64,000 bases of DNA, taken from NCBI RefSeq assembly GCF_000372725.1, contig NW_005201176.1:153308-217307 (forward strand), read 5' to 3'. The position numbers were made by a program, and so were the translations under genes. Source of the stretch: Emiliania huxleyi CCMP1516 (lineage: Eukaryota; Haptophyta; Isochrysidales; Noelaerhabdaceae). Positions 54,761 to 64,000 of the stretch are shown here, piece after piece (within the stretch, counting starts at the first letter, position 1; the number at the start of each line of letters is the position of its first letter). The notes under the pieces are model-generated. The model searched no databases. It was given only the letters and a program-made list of their open reading frames with translations, and was not told where the DNA came from.

Positions 54761-55189
54761 AGGCGTGTGCACGAGTCGGGTGGTGGGTGGTGGAGGAGGG
54801 GGGAGGAAGGTGGAGGAGGGGGGAGGAAGGTGGAGGAGGGGGGAGGCAGGCGGAGGACGGTGTGTGTGTGTGTGTGTATGTGTGTGTGTGTGTGTGAGTG
54901 TGCGTGTGTGTGCGATGTGTGTGTGTGGAAGGTTCTCGAGGTTCTCGAGGTGGATATCCTTTGGCCGCGTTGGGTAGCGAGGATTGGTGTAACCCGAGTG
55001 TGTGGAAGGCAACCGATGCGTGTCGACTGGTGTGTGAGATTCTTGGTGTGTGTCGTCGTGGTTTCCTATAAGAATACTCACTCACTCACTCCGGGTTGTC
55101 GAAGAGCATCGCTACTCGAGAGAGAGAGAGATTTTTAGCAATACCAAACAACTCTAACACTCACACGTCATTTGGGGCCTGGAGCAAGG

Positions 55190-55345
55190 GTAAGGTAAGG
55201 TAAGGTAAGGTAAACGTCTCCACACACACAAAGTGGTGGGGCAAGGGGGGGCGACCCTCGCATCTCCACGCCCGGGACACGGGCAGGAGCCCCACGGCAT
55301 TCAAAGTGCAAGCACCGGCCCGGTGCCGTGGGTGAGCAACCTGCA
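55190..55345 (-). mobile_element. (CA)n repeat element, copy D, without the CA tract
   Basis: Same core and AAGGT end as copy A but ends at the CCGCTCACC side without dinucleotides. Confidence 0.8.
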
Positions 55346-55449
55346 CCCCACTCCTACTCCTATAACACAACCCCCACAGCGTGGTCGTCTACGTGTTCAG
55401 AAACACGGCCTGGAGCCCTGCACAATGATGTTTATGGAGGTTGCCCTGT

Positions 55450-56121
55450 TCACGCGCGCGCGAGACCTGCAGACAGGGTTGCCAGGTGAGAGCGAATGGC
55501 GCGGTTCACGCCTCGCACAACAGAGAGAGAGATGCGCTCTGCATGGTGGGACATAAAAGAGAGCGAGTACTTGGGCGAGTAGGCCGTGCGGTCAACGCTG
55601 CCGCGCGCGACTTTGCGCGCGAGGCTGCGCAGCTTGAGAACGGCGGTGGGCGAGAAGCCGCCGCCGAACGTCTCGTGTAGAAATCGTCCCCCCCGAACAG
55701 GGCTGCGCTTCTTGGGCCCGGGGTCTCGAGGTTCTCGAGGGGCGTCGCCATTTGGCAGCATGTGACCAAGCTCAAAGCAGGCAAATTCACCGTTCAGGAC
55801 GATGTCCTCTGCCGACAAAAAGCCAGCTCTCTGTGCGCTTGTGTGGACAGCACGAACGAGGAAATCCGTCGTTTCATGCTCAAAGATGTATACGGGCGGC
55901 CGCGTGATTGAAATGTTCTGATCGCGGATACACATCTGCTCCAACCTACACCACCCGCGCTGCTTGTACGATGATGCGTCGCAGGCCTTGCCAGAATCCG
56001 AGTGCTGCGGCGGGATTGCGGAGGGCGAGGGGAGGATTGGTGTGACGCGATCCACGCAGGCGTATTGCCTTCCAAGGTGGGGTTGCGCGAGCACATGCAG
56101 CTCGCGCTTTAGCTTGTGCAC
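55450..56121 (-). CDS. Hypothetical protein with a WCRLEQ motif
   Basis: Open frame with GRQYACVDRVTPILPSPS, SSYKQRGWCRLEQMCIRD and ISITRPPVYIFEHETTDF. A GWCRLEQ block is common in uncharacterised protist proteins; the function is unknown. The 5' end falls at the border of the inverted-repeat element at 56116 and has no ATG, so the start is either lost or in another exon. The frame ends at 55450. Confidence 0.45.
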   Translation of the reverse strand: MHKLKRELHVLAQPHLGRQYACVDRVTPILPSPSAIPPQHSDSGKACDASSYKQRGWCRLEQMCIRDQNISITRPPVYIFEHETTDFLVRAVHTSAQRAGFLSAEDIVLNGEFACFELGHMLPNGDAPREPRDPGPKKRSPVRGGRFLHETFGGGFSPTAVLKLRSLARKVARGSVDRTAYSPKYSLSFMSHHAERISLSVVRGVNRAIRSHLATLSAGLARA

Positions 56122-56570
56122 GTTATTCTCGCGCAGGACTATCTATATTATTTTGCTTATATTCTCCCCGGACCGTCTATATTCTCGAGATTATTCTCGA
56201 ATATTGAGAATATTTTGACCACGCGTAGGTCGACGGAGGCCAAAAGTCGCTCCCAAACCCGCTCAGAACCACCAAAACTTAAAGATTTCAGTCGTCCTCG
56301 ACCCGAAAACCTACTGTTGAGGGGGGGAATAGCTGTTTCGAGCTCTCTCGTCAAGACCGTTTTAGACGCCGCAGCGGTACGTCAAGAATATTCAAGAATA
56401 TCTTTGGACTCGAGGTCTACTAAGGTCAAGGGCTGCGGAAAGCTCGTATATTCTTGAGGGAAAAGCCGGCCGGGGCATCTATGTTCTCGAGAATTTCTCG
56501 AGAATATTCTCGAATATGGAAGTGCGCGGGACCCTCTATATTCTCAAAGATATTCGAGAATAACGTGCAC
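56116..56570. mobile_element. 455-bp AT-rich inverted-repeat element (MITE-like)
   Basis: Ends GTGCACGTTATTCTCG and its exact reverse complement. The outer GTGCAC is itself palindromic, so it may be a target duplication instead of part of the ends. Interior repeats of TATTCTCGA/TCGAGAATA words make several hairpins. No coding capacity. Confidence 0.85.
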
Positions 56571-56788
56571 AGGCCAACTCGCGCTGCGCTGCGGTATAAG
56601 GTGGGCCTGGCCTACCATGGCAATGCTACGCGCCGACGCTGGACATCGGGCAAGTGGTCCACACGCTGAACAGAATCTGCCCTGGGACGGGGGAGGCTGT
56701 AAGGTAGTGTAAGACCTTCCGTGGGTCTGCCTCTCACACCCTCACTGCTGTCGTATGCGAGGTTCAGGCGTCTCTTATCACCCTTACT

Positions 56789-58387
56789 GTGAACAGCGCC
56801 CCGGGGTTGTGCTTTTCTGTGAACAGCGCCTCAGCACCGCCGAGTGCCGACCTCTCGATTGGGGGATATCTCGCTGCCGTCCAGAAATCAATATCATCCC
56901 AGGTGCGCTCCAGCGTGCATATGCTCCACGCTCGCCAGCAGCGCGCCTGCTGTTCCTCCGCTGGCCACATCTGCATCTTCGTCGCGACCGAGGCCGGCAA
57001 GCCCGCATACATCGACCGCCTAACATCTGTGTTGATCACATGGGCCGCAACGCCGCTGCCTGCGGACGTGAGCGTCCGCTTCGTGCTCTCGGCACACGGA
57101 CTCTCTCAGCTCTTCAACCTGTCAAGCCAAACGCGCCGTATCGCGTCAACGCGTGCTCGCGCCGCAACCCTCCTTGCCAAGGCGATGCCGTTCCCGCCGC
57201 ACGTGCCGCAGCTCACAGCTGCGCTGCGCAACGAGCAGCTGGTGGTGCTCGACGACTCGACGCGCGACTTGTTCAAGCTTGGCCGCGATGGCGCGGCGCG
57301 GCGCTTCGAGTGGGTGGCGCACGCCGTTCGCGAGCGCTTTGCAGACGCGTGCGACTGGATCGCAATGACAGAGGTGTGCATGACCCCCGGCGCCTGTGAG
57401 AGCCCACATGCACAACTCCTTCACCACCCGTTCATAGGACCGCGTCCCCCAGGGCTCACTGTTCCACGTCTCTCTCTCTTTTCTCCCTATCATTCCGCCT
57501 TTCCCCGCCTGTCCCCGCCCGCCATACCCCAGGACGACACTTACGTCGACGTGCATGCGGCCCGTTGGACGGTCGACTGCTCGCTGGCTCCGACGCGGGA
57601 CCGGCTGTACTGGTACAGCGGCCAGGTCTTTGGTCACACATGGGGAGACTTTGTGCACGGCGATTGGATGGTCTTCAACCGCCGCTCCTTCGTATGGACC
57701 GACAACGCGCTCTGGCAGTGCCCGCTGCCGCGCATTTCTTGGAGCGATAGATTTCTCGGCGGCTGCATTCGGTACGCCGCGGGCTGGCCCGGCTACCCGG
57801 AAAAGCGGAGGCATCCCGGCGACTATGCAGGCACGCGGGCGCGACACACGCCCGCCGCCACGCTCCGCAGGAAGAGGGGTGTGCTCTGCTCGACCACTGC
57901 GTGGGGACGCGCGCTCCTTTTCTGTTATGTGCAGGCACGCCGGAGATGCGGCCCAAGCAGTGGCCCGAGCCCATCATCGCCGACAAGCACCGTTCGGTGG
58001 TCGTGGATCTGGCGCGGCAGCTCCACGCTGTGCGGCAAGAGAAGAGGCACGCCAACTCCAGCCTCGACGAGAAGAAGGCAAACGCACGAGAAGACAAGAT
58101 GCGAAGAGCTCGGCTCCTAGACCGGCACGCGACGAGCTTCCACAAGTGAGCCTCGCCTTCCCTGCCGTCCGCCGCCCCCTTGCCGAGCCCGTCCTTGAAT
58201 CCTGCCTCACCCACACTCTCGAGCCTCGTTCGCTTCCAGGCTAGAGCCCGACGAGATGGTAGCCGTGCACGCCCTGCTCCAGCAGAGAGAGCTCGCGCAG
58301 GCGAGGCGGGGTAGGTACCCAGTGTGCAGCGAAAGCTCGAGACTGCTCAACGTCGAGGACAAGCGCGAATTGCGACGCTGGGAGTGA
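56789..58387 (+). CDS. GT31-like glycosyltransferase
   Basis: Exons to 57373, 57533-57878, 57935-58145 and 58240-58387. The N-terminal part has CIFVATEAGKPAYIDRLTSV and TWAATPLPADVSVRFVLSA, then DWIAMTEDDTYVDVHAARW across intron 1, which matches the DxDDTYV metal-binding block of beta-1,3-glycosyltransferases such as fringe. GHTWGDFVHGDWMVFNRRSF and LGGCIRYAAGWPGY follow. The C-terminus has a charged helical tail ending NVEDKRELRRWE. Such enzymes act in the Golgi on glycans; the specific sugar is not predictable. No in-frame ATG precedes residue about 45, so the start is probably in an upstream exon. All three introns are GT-AG. The family assignment is moderately sure. Confidence 0.65.
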
Positions 58388-58470
58388 GCGCTGCGCTGCC
58401 CAGCCGTACGCGTAGAGCTAGAGGAAAGTTAGGGCCGGGGGGGGGGGGGGGCGCCCGGTCCCCTGTGAAC

Positions 58471-58536
58471 AGGGCTCGCACCTCAACCTCTCACAGACCA
58501 GCGCACAGCGCCATAGGACGTTTTTTCTTCTCAATA
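58471..58536 (+). repeat. Dispersed short repeat, copy 2
   Basis: Partner of 12425-12490. Here it is directly preceded by CTGTGAACAG, the end motif of the introner-like inserts. Confidence 0.8.
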
Positions 58537-59798
58537 ACAAGGCTGTAAACATTGTTCTCTGTGTGTGTGTGTCCGCCCTTCTTTATCGCGGAGTAGAGTT
58601 GGAGTAACTTCAGCACTTGAGCACTGGATCTAGAGGGGTCGATTCCGCACATATGGGTGTACGGGACCCCGTTGGAGTACACCTATAAGTGGACCGTAAC
58701 GTACGGACGACATACGTACAGTGCAACACGAGAGGTGTAGCTCGTGAGTCGTCGGTGACACGACCCTCGTGTGCGTGACTGCGTCAGACTCAGAGGACAT
58801 CAGAGAGACGAAACCCAAACCGCACCTCATGCGCGTGCTCTTCTTCCTGCTTGCTGCTCGCCCTCCGGTCGGGAGCCGGAGTGGGTGCCTGGGTGGGTCG
58901 GGGCTGCTGCAGCGGCTCGAGTCGGCGCAAGGTGTTACGGTGGGGGGGGGGGGAGGACTACCTCGTCAACGACATTGCACCAGGACCGACACCGTCGGGG
59001 GGGCAGGCGATGATGGCATATGCCTGCTGTTGTTGTGTGAAGAGGCGAGTGGCGTAATCAACAAATCAAATGCCCGCATGACACGTGTGCCGGTTGCCGC
59101 CTCATGTGCTTAGGATTCCTAGTCAAACGCACCCTGCAGAAAGGCGAGGAGAGCGCGAGAGAAGAAAACGATTGCGCCCGCCTCTCTCGTGTGGGTGGTG
59201 GGTGCGTGTTCGCTGGTTCTGGCGTGGATTTGAGTAGCGGTTCGATCTCTTGACCGCTGTGTTTTTGCGGCGCATGTTGGGGCAGGTCGGAGCGCGCCGT
59301 AAAGGTGCTCGCCGATGGAGCCGGTGGTGGCAAGCTGCTGCGCCAGCGCTTGGCCGGGGACTCGCTCCGGGAGTCGCTCATCGGGCGCGGTGTTTTAGGG
59401 CGACTAGACCTCTCCGCCAGCCTGAGGCGACAGCCAGAAGAAAAGTTGAACAAAAAACTCCTACGCGCACGACGCTGAACCCGCGTCACGAACTCGAGGT
59501 CACGACCCATAAAGCCGAATCCTCCTTTGGATGTCTGCTTTCGTTTTTTCTTTCTTTCTTACACTGGGCACGGGACTGGCGCGCACTGGCACTAACACAG
59601 GTACACCCAGAAAAATAATTTTACCAGCAGGAAAAAGAACTATGAGATTTCACGACCGACACACTACTCACGTCATCTGTAGCTCGGCCAGCCCTCCCAT
59701 CCGGATCTCGGCCTCTCCCGAGTCGGTCGTACTCCTATCAGCCACGCGCCCGAGTTGCGTTATAAAACTCTTTTTAGAAGCCGCCGTCGCTTTGCCTG
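58537..59798. other. No gene recognised
   Basis: Short ORFs only; an AT-richer 59560-59800 stretch precedes RCC1 paralogue 3. Confidence 0.5.
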
Positions 59799-61316
59799 TT
59801 GTGTGAATCGTGCCTGCGCGACAGCGCTTCGTTTTTCTTCTTCTTTGGCCCGAGAAATTCTTTTTCTCGCGAGGCCGCTCCTTGCTACTCCGCCCTGCCG
59901 CGCCGCTCGCGCCGCCTCGCTACCGCCGCCACCGCCACCGCCGCTCCCTCGCCAGACACGCCGCCGCCCGCCCGCCTTCTCGACCTCCCCACGGACCTCC
60001 TCGTCCGCGTCGTTACTCGCTGCGACAGCCCCCTCGACATCGCTCGCGTCGCGGCCGTCTCGCTGCTCTTCCACGCCTCGCTCGCTGAGGAGGGCATCCG
60101 CTTGTGGGCGCGAGAGCGCGGCTTCGAGCTGCCGGCGCAGCCCGAGGGCGAGAGCTGCGCCGTGCGGTGGCTGTGCTATTCGGCGCTGCTGCGCGAAGCC
60201 AACCCGCCGGCGAGGGCGGCGGCAGGCCAGTCTCACAGCCTCTTCATCGACGGCGAGGGGCGGCTCTCGTCGTGCGGCTCAGCGGAAGACGTCGCAGGCC
60301 TCCTCGGGCACGGCGAGAGCGTGACACAGCTCAACACGCCGACCCGCCTCCAGTCGACGCTGGGCGGCGAGCGCGCCGTGAGCGTGGCGGCTGGAGCAAT
60401 CCATGGCCTCGCCCTCACTGCCGACGGCAACGTCTGGAGCTGGGGCCGGGGGGTCGCTGGCCCGCTGGGCCACGGCGACGAGCAGACGCACCAAGTGCCC
60501 AAGAAGATAGATGCCTTGACTGGCCAGCGTGTCGTCGCTGTCTCGGCTGGCTACGACCATAGCCTCGCCCTCGCCGCCGATGGCGCCGTCTGGAGCTGGG
60601 GCGAGGGCGCATGCGCTTGCCTAGGCCACGGAGAGGACCTGTCGGACCAGTTGCTGCCCAAGAAGGTCGAGGCCTTGGCGGGGCAGCGCGTCGCCGCTGT
60701 TGCGGCCGGAGAGTGCCATAGCCTCGCCCTCACCGCCGACGGCTCTGTCTGGAGCTGGGGCCGTGGAACCTTTGGCAGGCTAGGCCACGGCGACGAGCAG
60801 CACCAGCTGCTGCCGAAGGAGGTCGAGGCCTTGGCTGGCGAGCGCGTCATCGCCGTGTCGGCTGGGCCGTACCACAGTTTCGCACTCACCGCTGACGGCA
60901 GTGTCTGGAGCTGGGGTTGGGGAAACGAAGGCCGGTTGGGCCACGGCGACGAGCAGCGCCAGCTGCTGCCCAAGAAAGTCGAGGCCTTGACTGGCCAGCG
61001 CGTCGTCGCCGTGTCGGCGGGAGGCGAGCGCAGCCTCGCCATCACTGCCGACGGCGCCGCCTGGAGCTGGGGCCTTGGAGGCGGGGGCGGCTTGGGACAC
61101 GGCGACGAGCAGAGCCAACTGCTGCCCAAGAAGATCGAGGCCTTTGCTGGCCAGCGCGTCGTCGCTGTGTCGGCTGGGGCGTTCGACGATCTCGCCATCA
61201 CTGCCAACGGCGCCGTCTTTACTTGGGGCGAGGGCGATCGCGGCTGCCTAGGCCACGGAGAGGACCTGTCCAACCAGCTGCTGCCCAAGAAGGTCGAGGC
61301 GTGGGCGTTGGGTTAG
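59799..61316 (+). CDS. F-box-like RCC1-repeat protein, paralogue 3, without an ATG start
   Basis: The open frame has the same layout as paralogues 1 and 2: LLDLPTDLLVRVVTRCDSP head and seven RCC1 blades. The conserved leader TTCTTTTTCTCGCG is present near 59861, but the base triplet after it is AGG where the others have ATG, and no methionine codon occurs anywhere in the frame. It must start in another exon, start at a non-ATG codon, or be a recently silenced copy. Blades are otherwise intact with no stop. The C-terminus differs (KKVEAWALG). Confidence 0.75.
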   Translation: MCESCLRDSASFFFFFGPRNSFSREAAPCYSALPRRSRRLATAATATAAPSPDTPPPARLLDLPTDLLVRVVTRCDSPLDIARVAAVSLLFHASLAEEGIRLWARERGFELPAQPEGESCAVRWLCYSALLREANPPARAAAGQSHSLFIDGEGRLSSCGSAEDVAGLLGHGESVTQLNTPTRLQSTLGGERAVSVAAGAIHGLALTADGNVWSWGRGVAGPLGHGDEQTHQVPKKIDALTGQRVVAVSAGYDHSLALAADGAVWSWGEGACACLGHGEDLSDQLLPKKVEALAGQRVAAVAAGECHSLALTADGSVWSWGRGTFGRLGHGDEQHQLLPKEVEALAGERVIAVSAGPYHSFALTADGSVWSWGWGNEGRLGHGDEQRQLLPKKVEALTGQRVVAVSAGGERSLAITADGAAWSWGLGGGGGLGHGDEQSQLLPKKIEAFAGQRVVAVSAGAFDDLAITANGAVFTWGEGDRGCLGHGEDLSNQLLPKKVEAWALG

Positions 61317-61964
61317 TAGGGTACCGGGAGCCTCGTACGGCCACGCACGCCGCGTGAGAGGGCGGCTGGGCGAGCTGGCGAGCGCGAGAGCGGACACGCC
61401 GCTCAGACCTAGTGAGGGAGAGCGTGAGGAGTCCGGGGGACTTGGACTTGGTAGCGGCATATATTTTTCTGCTGATTTACCGATTTTCTCGGGGTTGACC
61501 GCTGTGGCGTGTGGGGCCGCGTCGCGCGTGCGGTTGCCGGTTCGCACCTCCCCGGGGTCCGGCGTCCAAAAACAGCTGCGAGCTGTGCCTGACGAAATCT
61601 TTGCCCTCTCCTTTCTACAATACATAGGCAGTGTTCTTTTTGATAAATGACGGCGCACCCAAAAGAGTAAAAGAGACACGTGTATGTCAAATTCATGCCG
61701 ATTGGCGATGCACCCGCGGGACGCCCCGGGCGAGAGAGTACAGACTCTCGCCCTGTCAAAAGCGCCTGCGCCGCGCCGAAAGACCGCGGGGCCCTCGAGC
61801 CACCCCGCCCGACGGTGCGGACACGGCGGAGAGGAGCTGTGTGAGGTCACCGAATGGAGGGCGAACGGCACGATACGAAAAGGCAGGGCGAGGCGGATGG
61901 AGAAAGAAGTGCCGAGGAGGGCATGGTGGAGGGGAGGGACGGGAGGACGAAAGAAGGGCGAGGA
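61317..61964. other. No gene recognised
   Basis: 3' flank of RCC1 paralogue 3; short ORFs only. Confidence 0.5.
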
Positions 61965-62128
61965 GGACGAGCGGCCCGCAAAGGCCGCGAGCAGACAGCG
62001 CCTGCTGGCCACCTCGAGACATTCGCAAAGAACGCTAGCTACATGGGAGGGATTCGTGAATGATGGATTGAAAAACATTCGAACAAAGAAGAGGCGACGG
62101 GAGGAACCGGCAGAGGATGCAGTGACGT

Positions 62129-62227
<99 letters not shown>

Positions 62228-62398
62228 ACGCACACACACACACACACACCGCTCACCCACGCGCACCGGGCCTTGCACTTTAAATGCCGTGGGGCTCCTG
62301 TCGTTAGACGTGGAGACGCGAGGGTCGCCCCCCCTTGCCCCACCACCTCGTGTGTGTGGAGAAGTCTACCTTACCTTACCTTACCTAGCTGCTGTGGC
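61965..62398 (+). mobile_element. (CA)n repeat element, copy B
   Basis: Complete-looking copy: left arm (61965-62120), GTGACGTGAC, (CA)n 62131-62248, core, and CTTACCTTACCTTACCTAG at the right end, giving GT-AG borders around the dinucleotide part. Confidence 0.85.
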
Positions 62399-62451
62399 CC
62401 ACTGGTGGCGCCTCACGGCCGCCTCAGTCCCACACCAGCGCCTGCACGAGC

Positions 62452-62848
62452 TAAGGCAGGCGTAAAATATTGAATATATTGCTCCAATAGTTAGAGATGC
62501 GATCAATATCAATATATATTGCAATACTTAGAGGAGAGGCTGGGCCTGGGCTGGTCAGGACCGTCAGGTGGGTCCATCCTGGGCTTGAAAGTGGCTCTAA
62601 ATCGTTCAAAACGGGCCCAAATCGCTTCAAAATCGCTTAAACCGCATTAAAAATCGCCTTGAACTCGCGATTTTTTCGATTTCAGCCCACATCTAGGCAA
62701 TGTTTGGGACAAATGTCGACATTGGTGCTTTTGGAGGTTAAAATCAGCGATCAATATGTCAATATATTGTCAATAGTTAGAGGGGATGCTGTCAATAATC
62801 AATATCAATAGTTAGAGGGGCGAGAATCAATATTTTACGCCTGCCTTA
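62452..62848 (-). mobile_element. hAT-like MITE, copy 2
   Basis: 397 bp with perfect inverted ends TAAGGCAGGCGTAAAATATT. Left flank GCACGAGC, right flank GCACACGAGC: a target duplication with a 2-base difference. Reverse orientation of copy 1. Confidence 0.85.
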
Positions 62849-63093
62849 GCACACGAGCAGGACGCCATTCAGCAGCAGGCAGGCTGTGAACTGCGCCAAC
62901 AGTTGAGAGGAACCCACACACACCCTGCGTTTACGATACCAGGGGATGCTTGCGCAGAAGATGTGTCAGCTTTTTACAAGTCTCATTGTGTTTTCAGACA
63001 GAAGAAAAGACACGAGCAAAGCCTGGCTCCGCCGAGCGTTGCGTCGATTGCAGTCCGTTGCACATGAGAAAGCACGAGCGGAGCAGGCTCGCG
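62849..63093. other. No gene recognised
   Basis: Short spacer after the MITE. Confidence 0.5.
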
Positions 63094-63871
63094 CTAGGCG
63101 CAGCACAGCCCGCAGAGGCCGCGGCGAGTGGGGAGGCAGCGCCTGGCTGTTGTAGTAGCGATGTCGAAGGGGTCCTCGCCCGCCATCCTCGGGTCCTGGC
63201 CGTACACGCTCTCAAAAGGGTCCGATTCGACGTCGCACTGGGTCCACGCCTTCGGTCCTTTATAGGAGGCGCGGGGTGGCGCGGTCTGGCGCAGATTTGG
63301 CTCGTACTCCTTCTGAAATGGCGTCTTTGCGCTGCCGCGCATATGAAACTCGTACGTCGGCGGCGGAGCCGCCCCGGCGCCGGAAAAGACGAAGGTCCTG
63401 TGCTCATCCGACCAACGGCACGCTGCCGGAGGGGCTTGGGATGTCCAGGACGGCATCTAAGGACGGGGGTGGTTTCCTGCCGTGAGCAGCAGTTCGAAGA
63501 GGGCCCCGGGGAGAAGGCTAGCTGAGTACCGTGCGGTGATGGCTTTCAAACGCCGGCGGTACCCAACTTCCCGTCCCGCCCGCATTTGCAGTCGCCGCCT
63601 TGGACCTCTCCGCCATCATCGCCCGAAACGCGTCCACTTCGGCCGTGTCCTTGGCCACCTTTGCCATCGCTGCCTCCAGAGTCTGGAATGCCTCCGTCGC
63701 GCGGGGGTGTACGCTCCTGTCGGGATGCACCTGGGGAGCACGGGGTGCCGATGTAGGGCGTGCTCACTGTGCTCACTGTGCTTCGCCCCTCCCTGAGTGG
63801 AACTTCCTATCGTGTTTGCAACAGTCTTTGTCGCAAGCACCTTTCGAGCCAGGGTTCGGTAAGCGTTCCGC
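63094..63871 (-). CDS. J-domain (DnaJ-like) protein, partial
   Basis: Two exons form a J domain: 63871-63841 (NAYRTLARK) and from 63730 (VHPDRSVHPRATEAFQTLEA). They give the helix II end, the HPD motif and helix III, then a charged tail KDTAEVDAFRAMMAERSKA. The intron starts GTGCTTGCGAC and the exon GTGCATCCCGAC, again similar. A further downstream segment (63456-63094) reads DEHRTFVFSGAGAAPPPTYE and ASYKGPKAWTQCDVES and is probably the C-terminus, though the connection is not proven. J proteins stimulate Hsp70 ATPase. The first exon(s) lie upstream, possibly beyond the window. Confidence 0.6.
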
Positions 63872-64000
63872 CTACATGCCAGGCAGTGTCATCATCACCT
63901 CATGCTCTGCAGGTGCAACCACACGGTGCAGCCTCACTTAGCTTCGGCCGAAGCCGTCCGAGAAACGCCGAGCACACGGTACGCGTCGTCCGCGCCAAGG

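Overview
This is nuclear DNA of a GC-rich, intron-bearing single-celled alga, most likely a haptophyte such as Emiliania (Gephyrocapsa) huxleyi. That is an inference from several things seen together: very high GC outside AT-rich transposon relics, dense microsatellites and minisatellites, short introns of which about half start with GC instead of GT, RCC1-propeller paralogues, an NNP nitrate transporter, a complex I subunit and an EF-hand protein with repeats of ciliary type. A 733-base assembly gap lies at 45907-46639.

Layout. 0-5 kb: the end of a SET-like gene and a four-exon EF-hand protein with SHIPPO-like repeats (-). 5.5-12.3 kb: a glycosyltransferase-like gene (+), a small hypothetical (-) and a conserved unknown protein with about ten introns (-). 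12.7-18 kb: the splicing factors U2AF65-like (+) and LSm6 (-), then an SGNH-like protein (+). 18-27 kb: a MITE nested in another repeat, a nitrate transporter, NDUFV2 and RCC1 paralogue 1 (all +). 27-38 kb: a hAT-like MITE, palindromic GC repeats, an AGC-type kinase (-), a subtilase missing its N-terminus (-) and an ankyrin protein (-). 38-50 kb: an RNase H remnant, a (TG)n repeat element, RCC1 paralogue 2, an RraA-like protein (+), the gap and unrecognised ORFs. 50-64 kb: sparse hypotheticals, dispersed repeats, a GT31-like gene (+), RCC1 paralogue 3 (+), another hAT-like copy and a J-domain gene (-).

The most striking signal is in the introns. In at least ten introns from four genes, the first 6-28 bases of the intron repeat the first bases of the exon downstream, like a target-site duplication with the new 3' splice site at the end of the inserted piece. 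Where the duplicated exon starts with GC, the donor is GC, which may account for many of the GC-AG introns. The inserted pieces include at least two dispersed short families: a hairpin unit of about 37-45 bp ending in GTGAACAG, and a unit of about 115 bp ending in CCCCGAG. A third repeat, built on a (CA)n tract, fills the only intron of the U2AF65-like gene. Other introns are filled by 10-11 bp tandem repeats. Together this looks like active introner-type intron gain.
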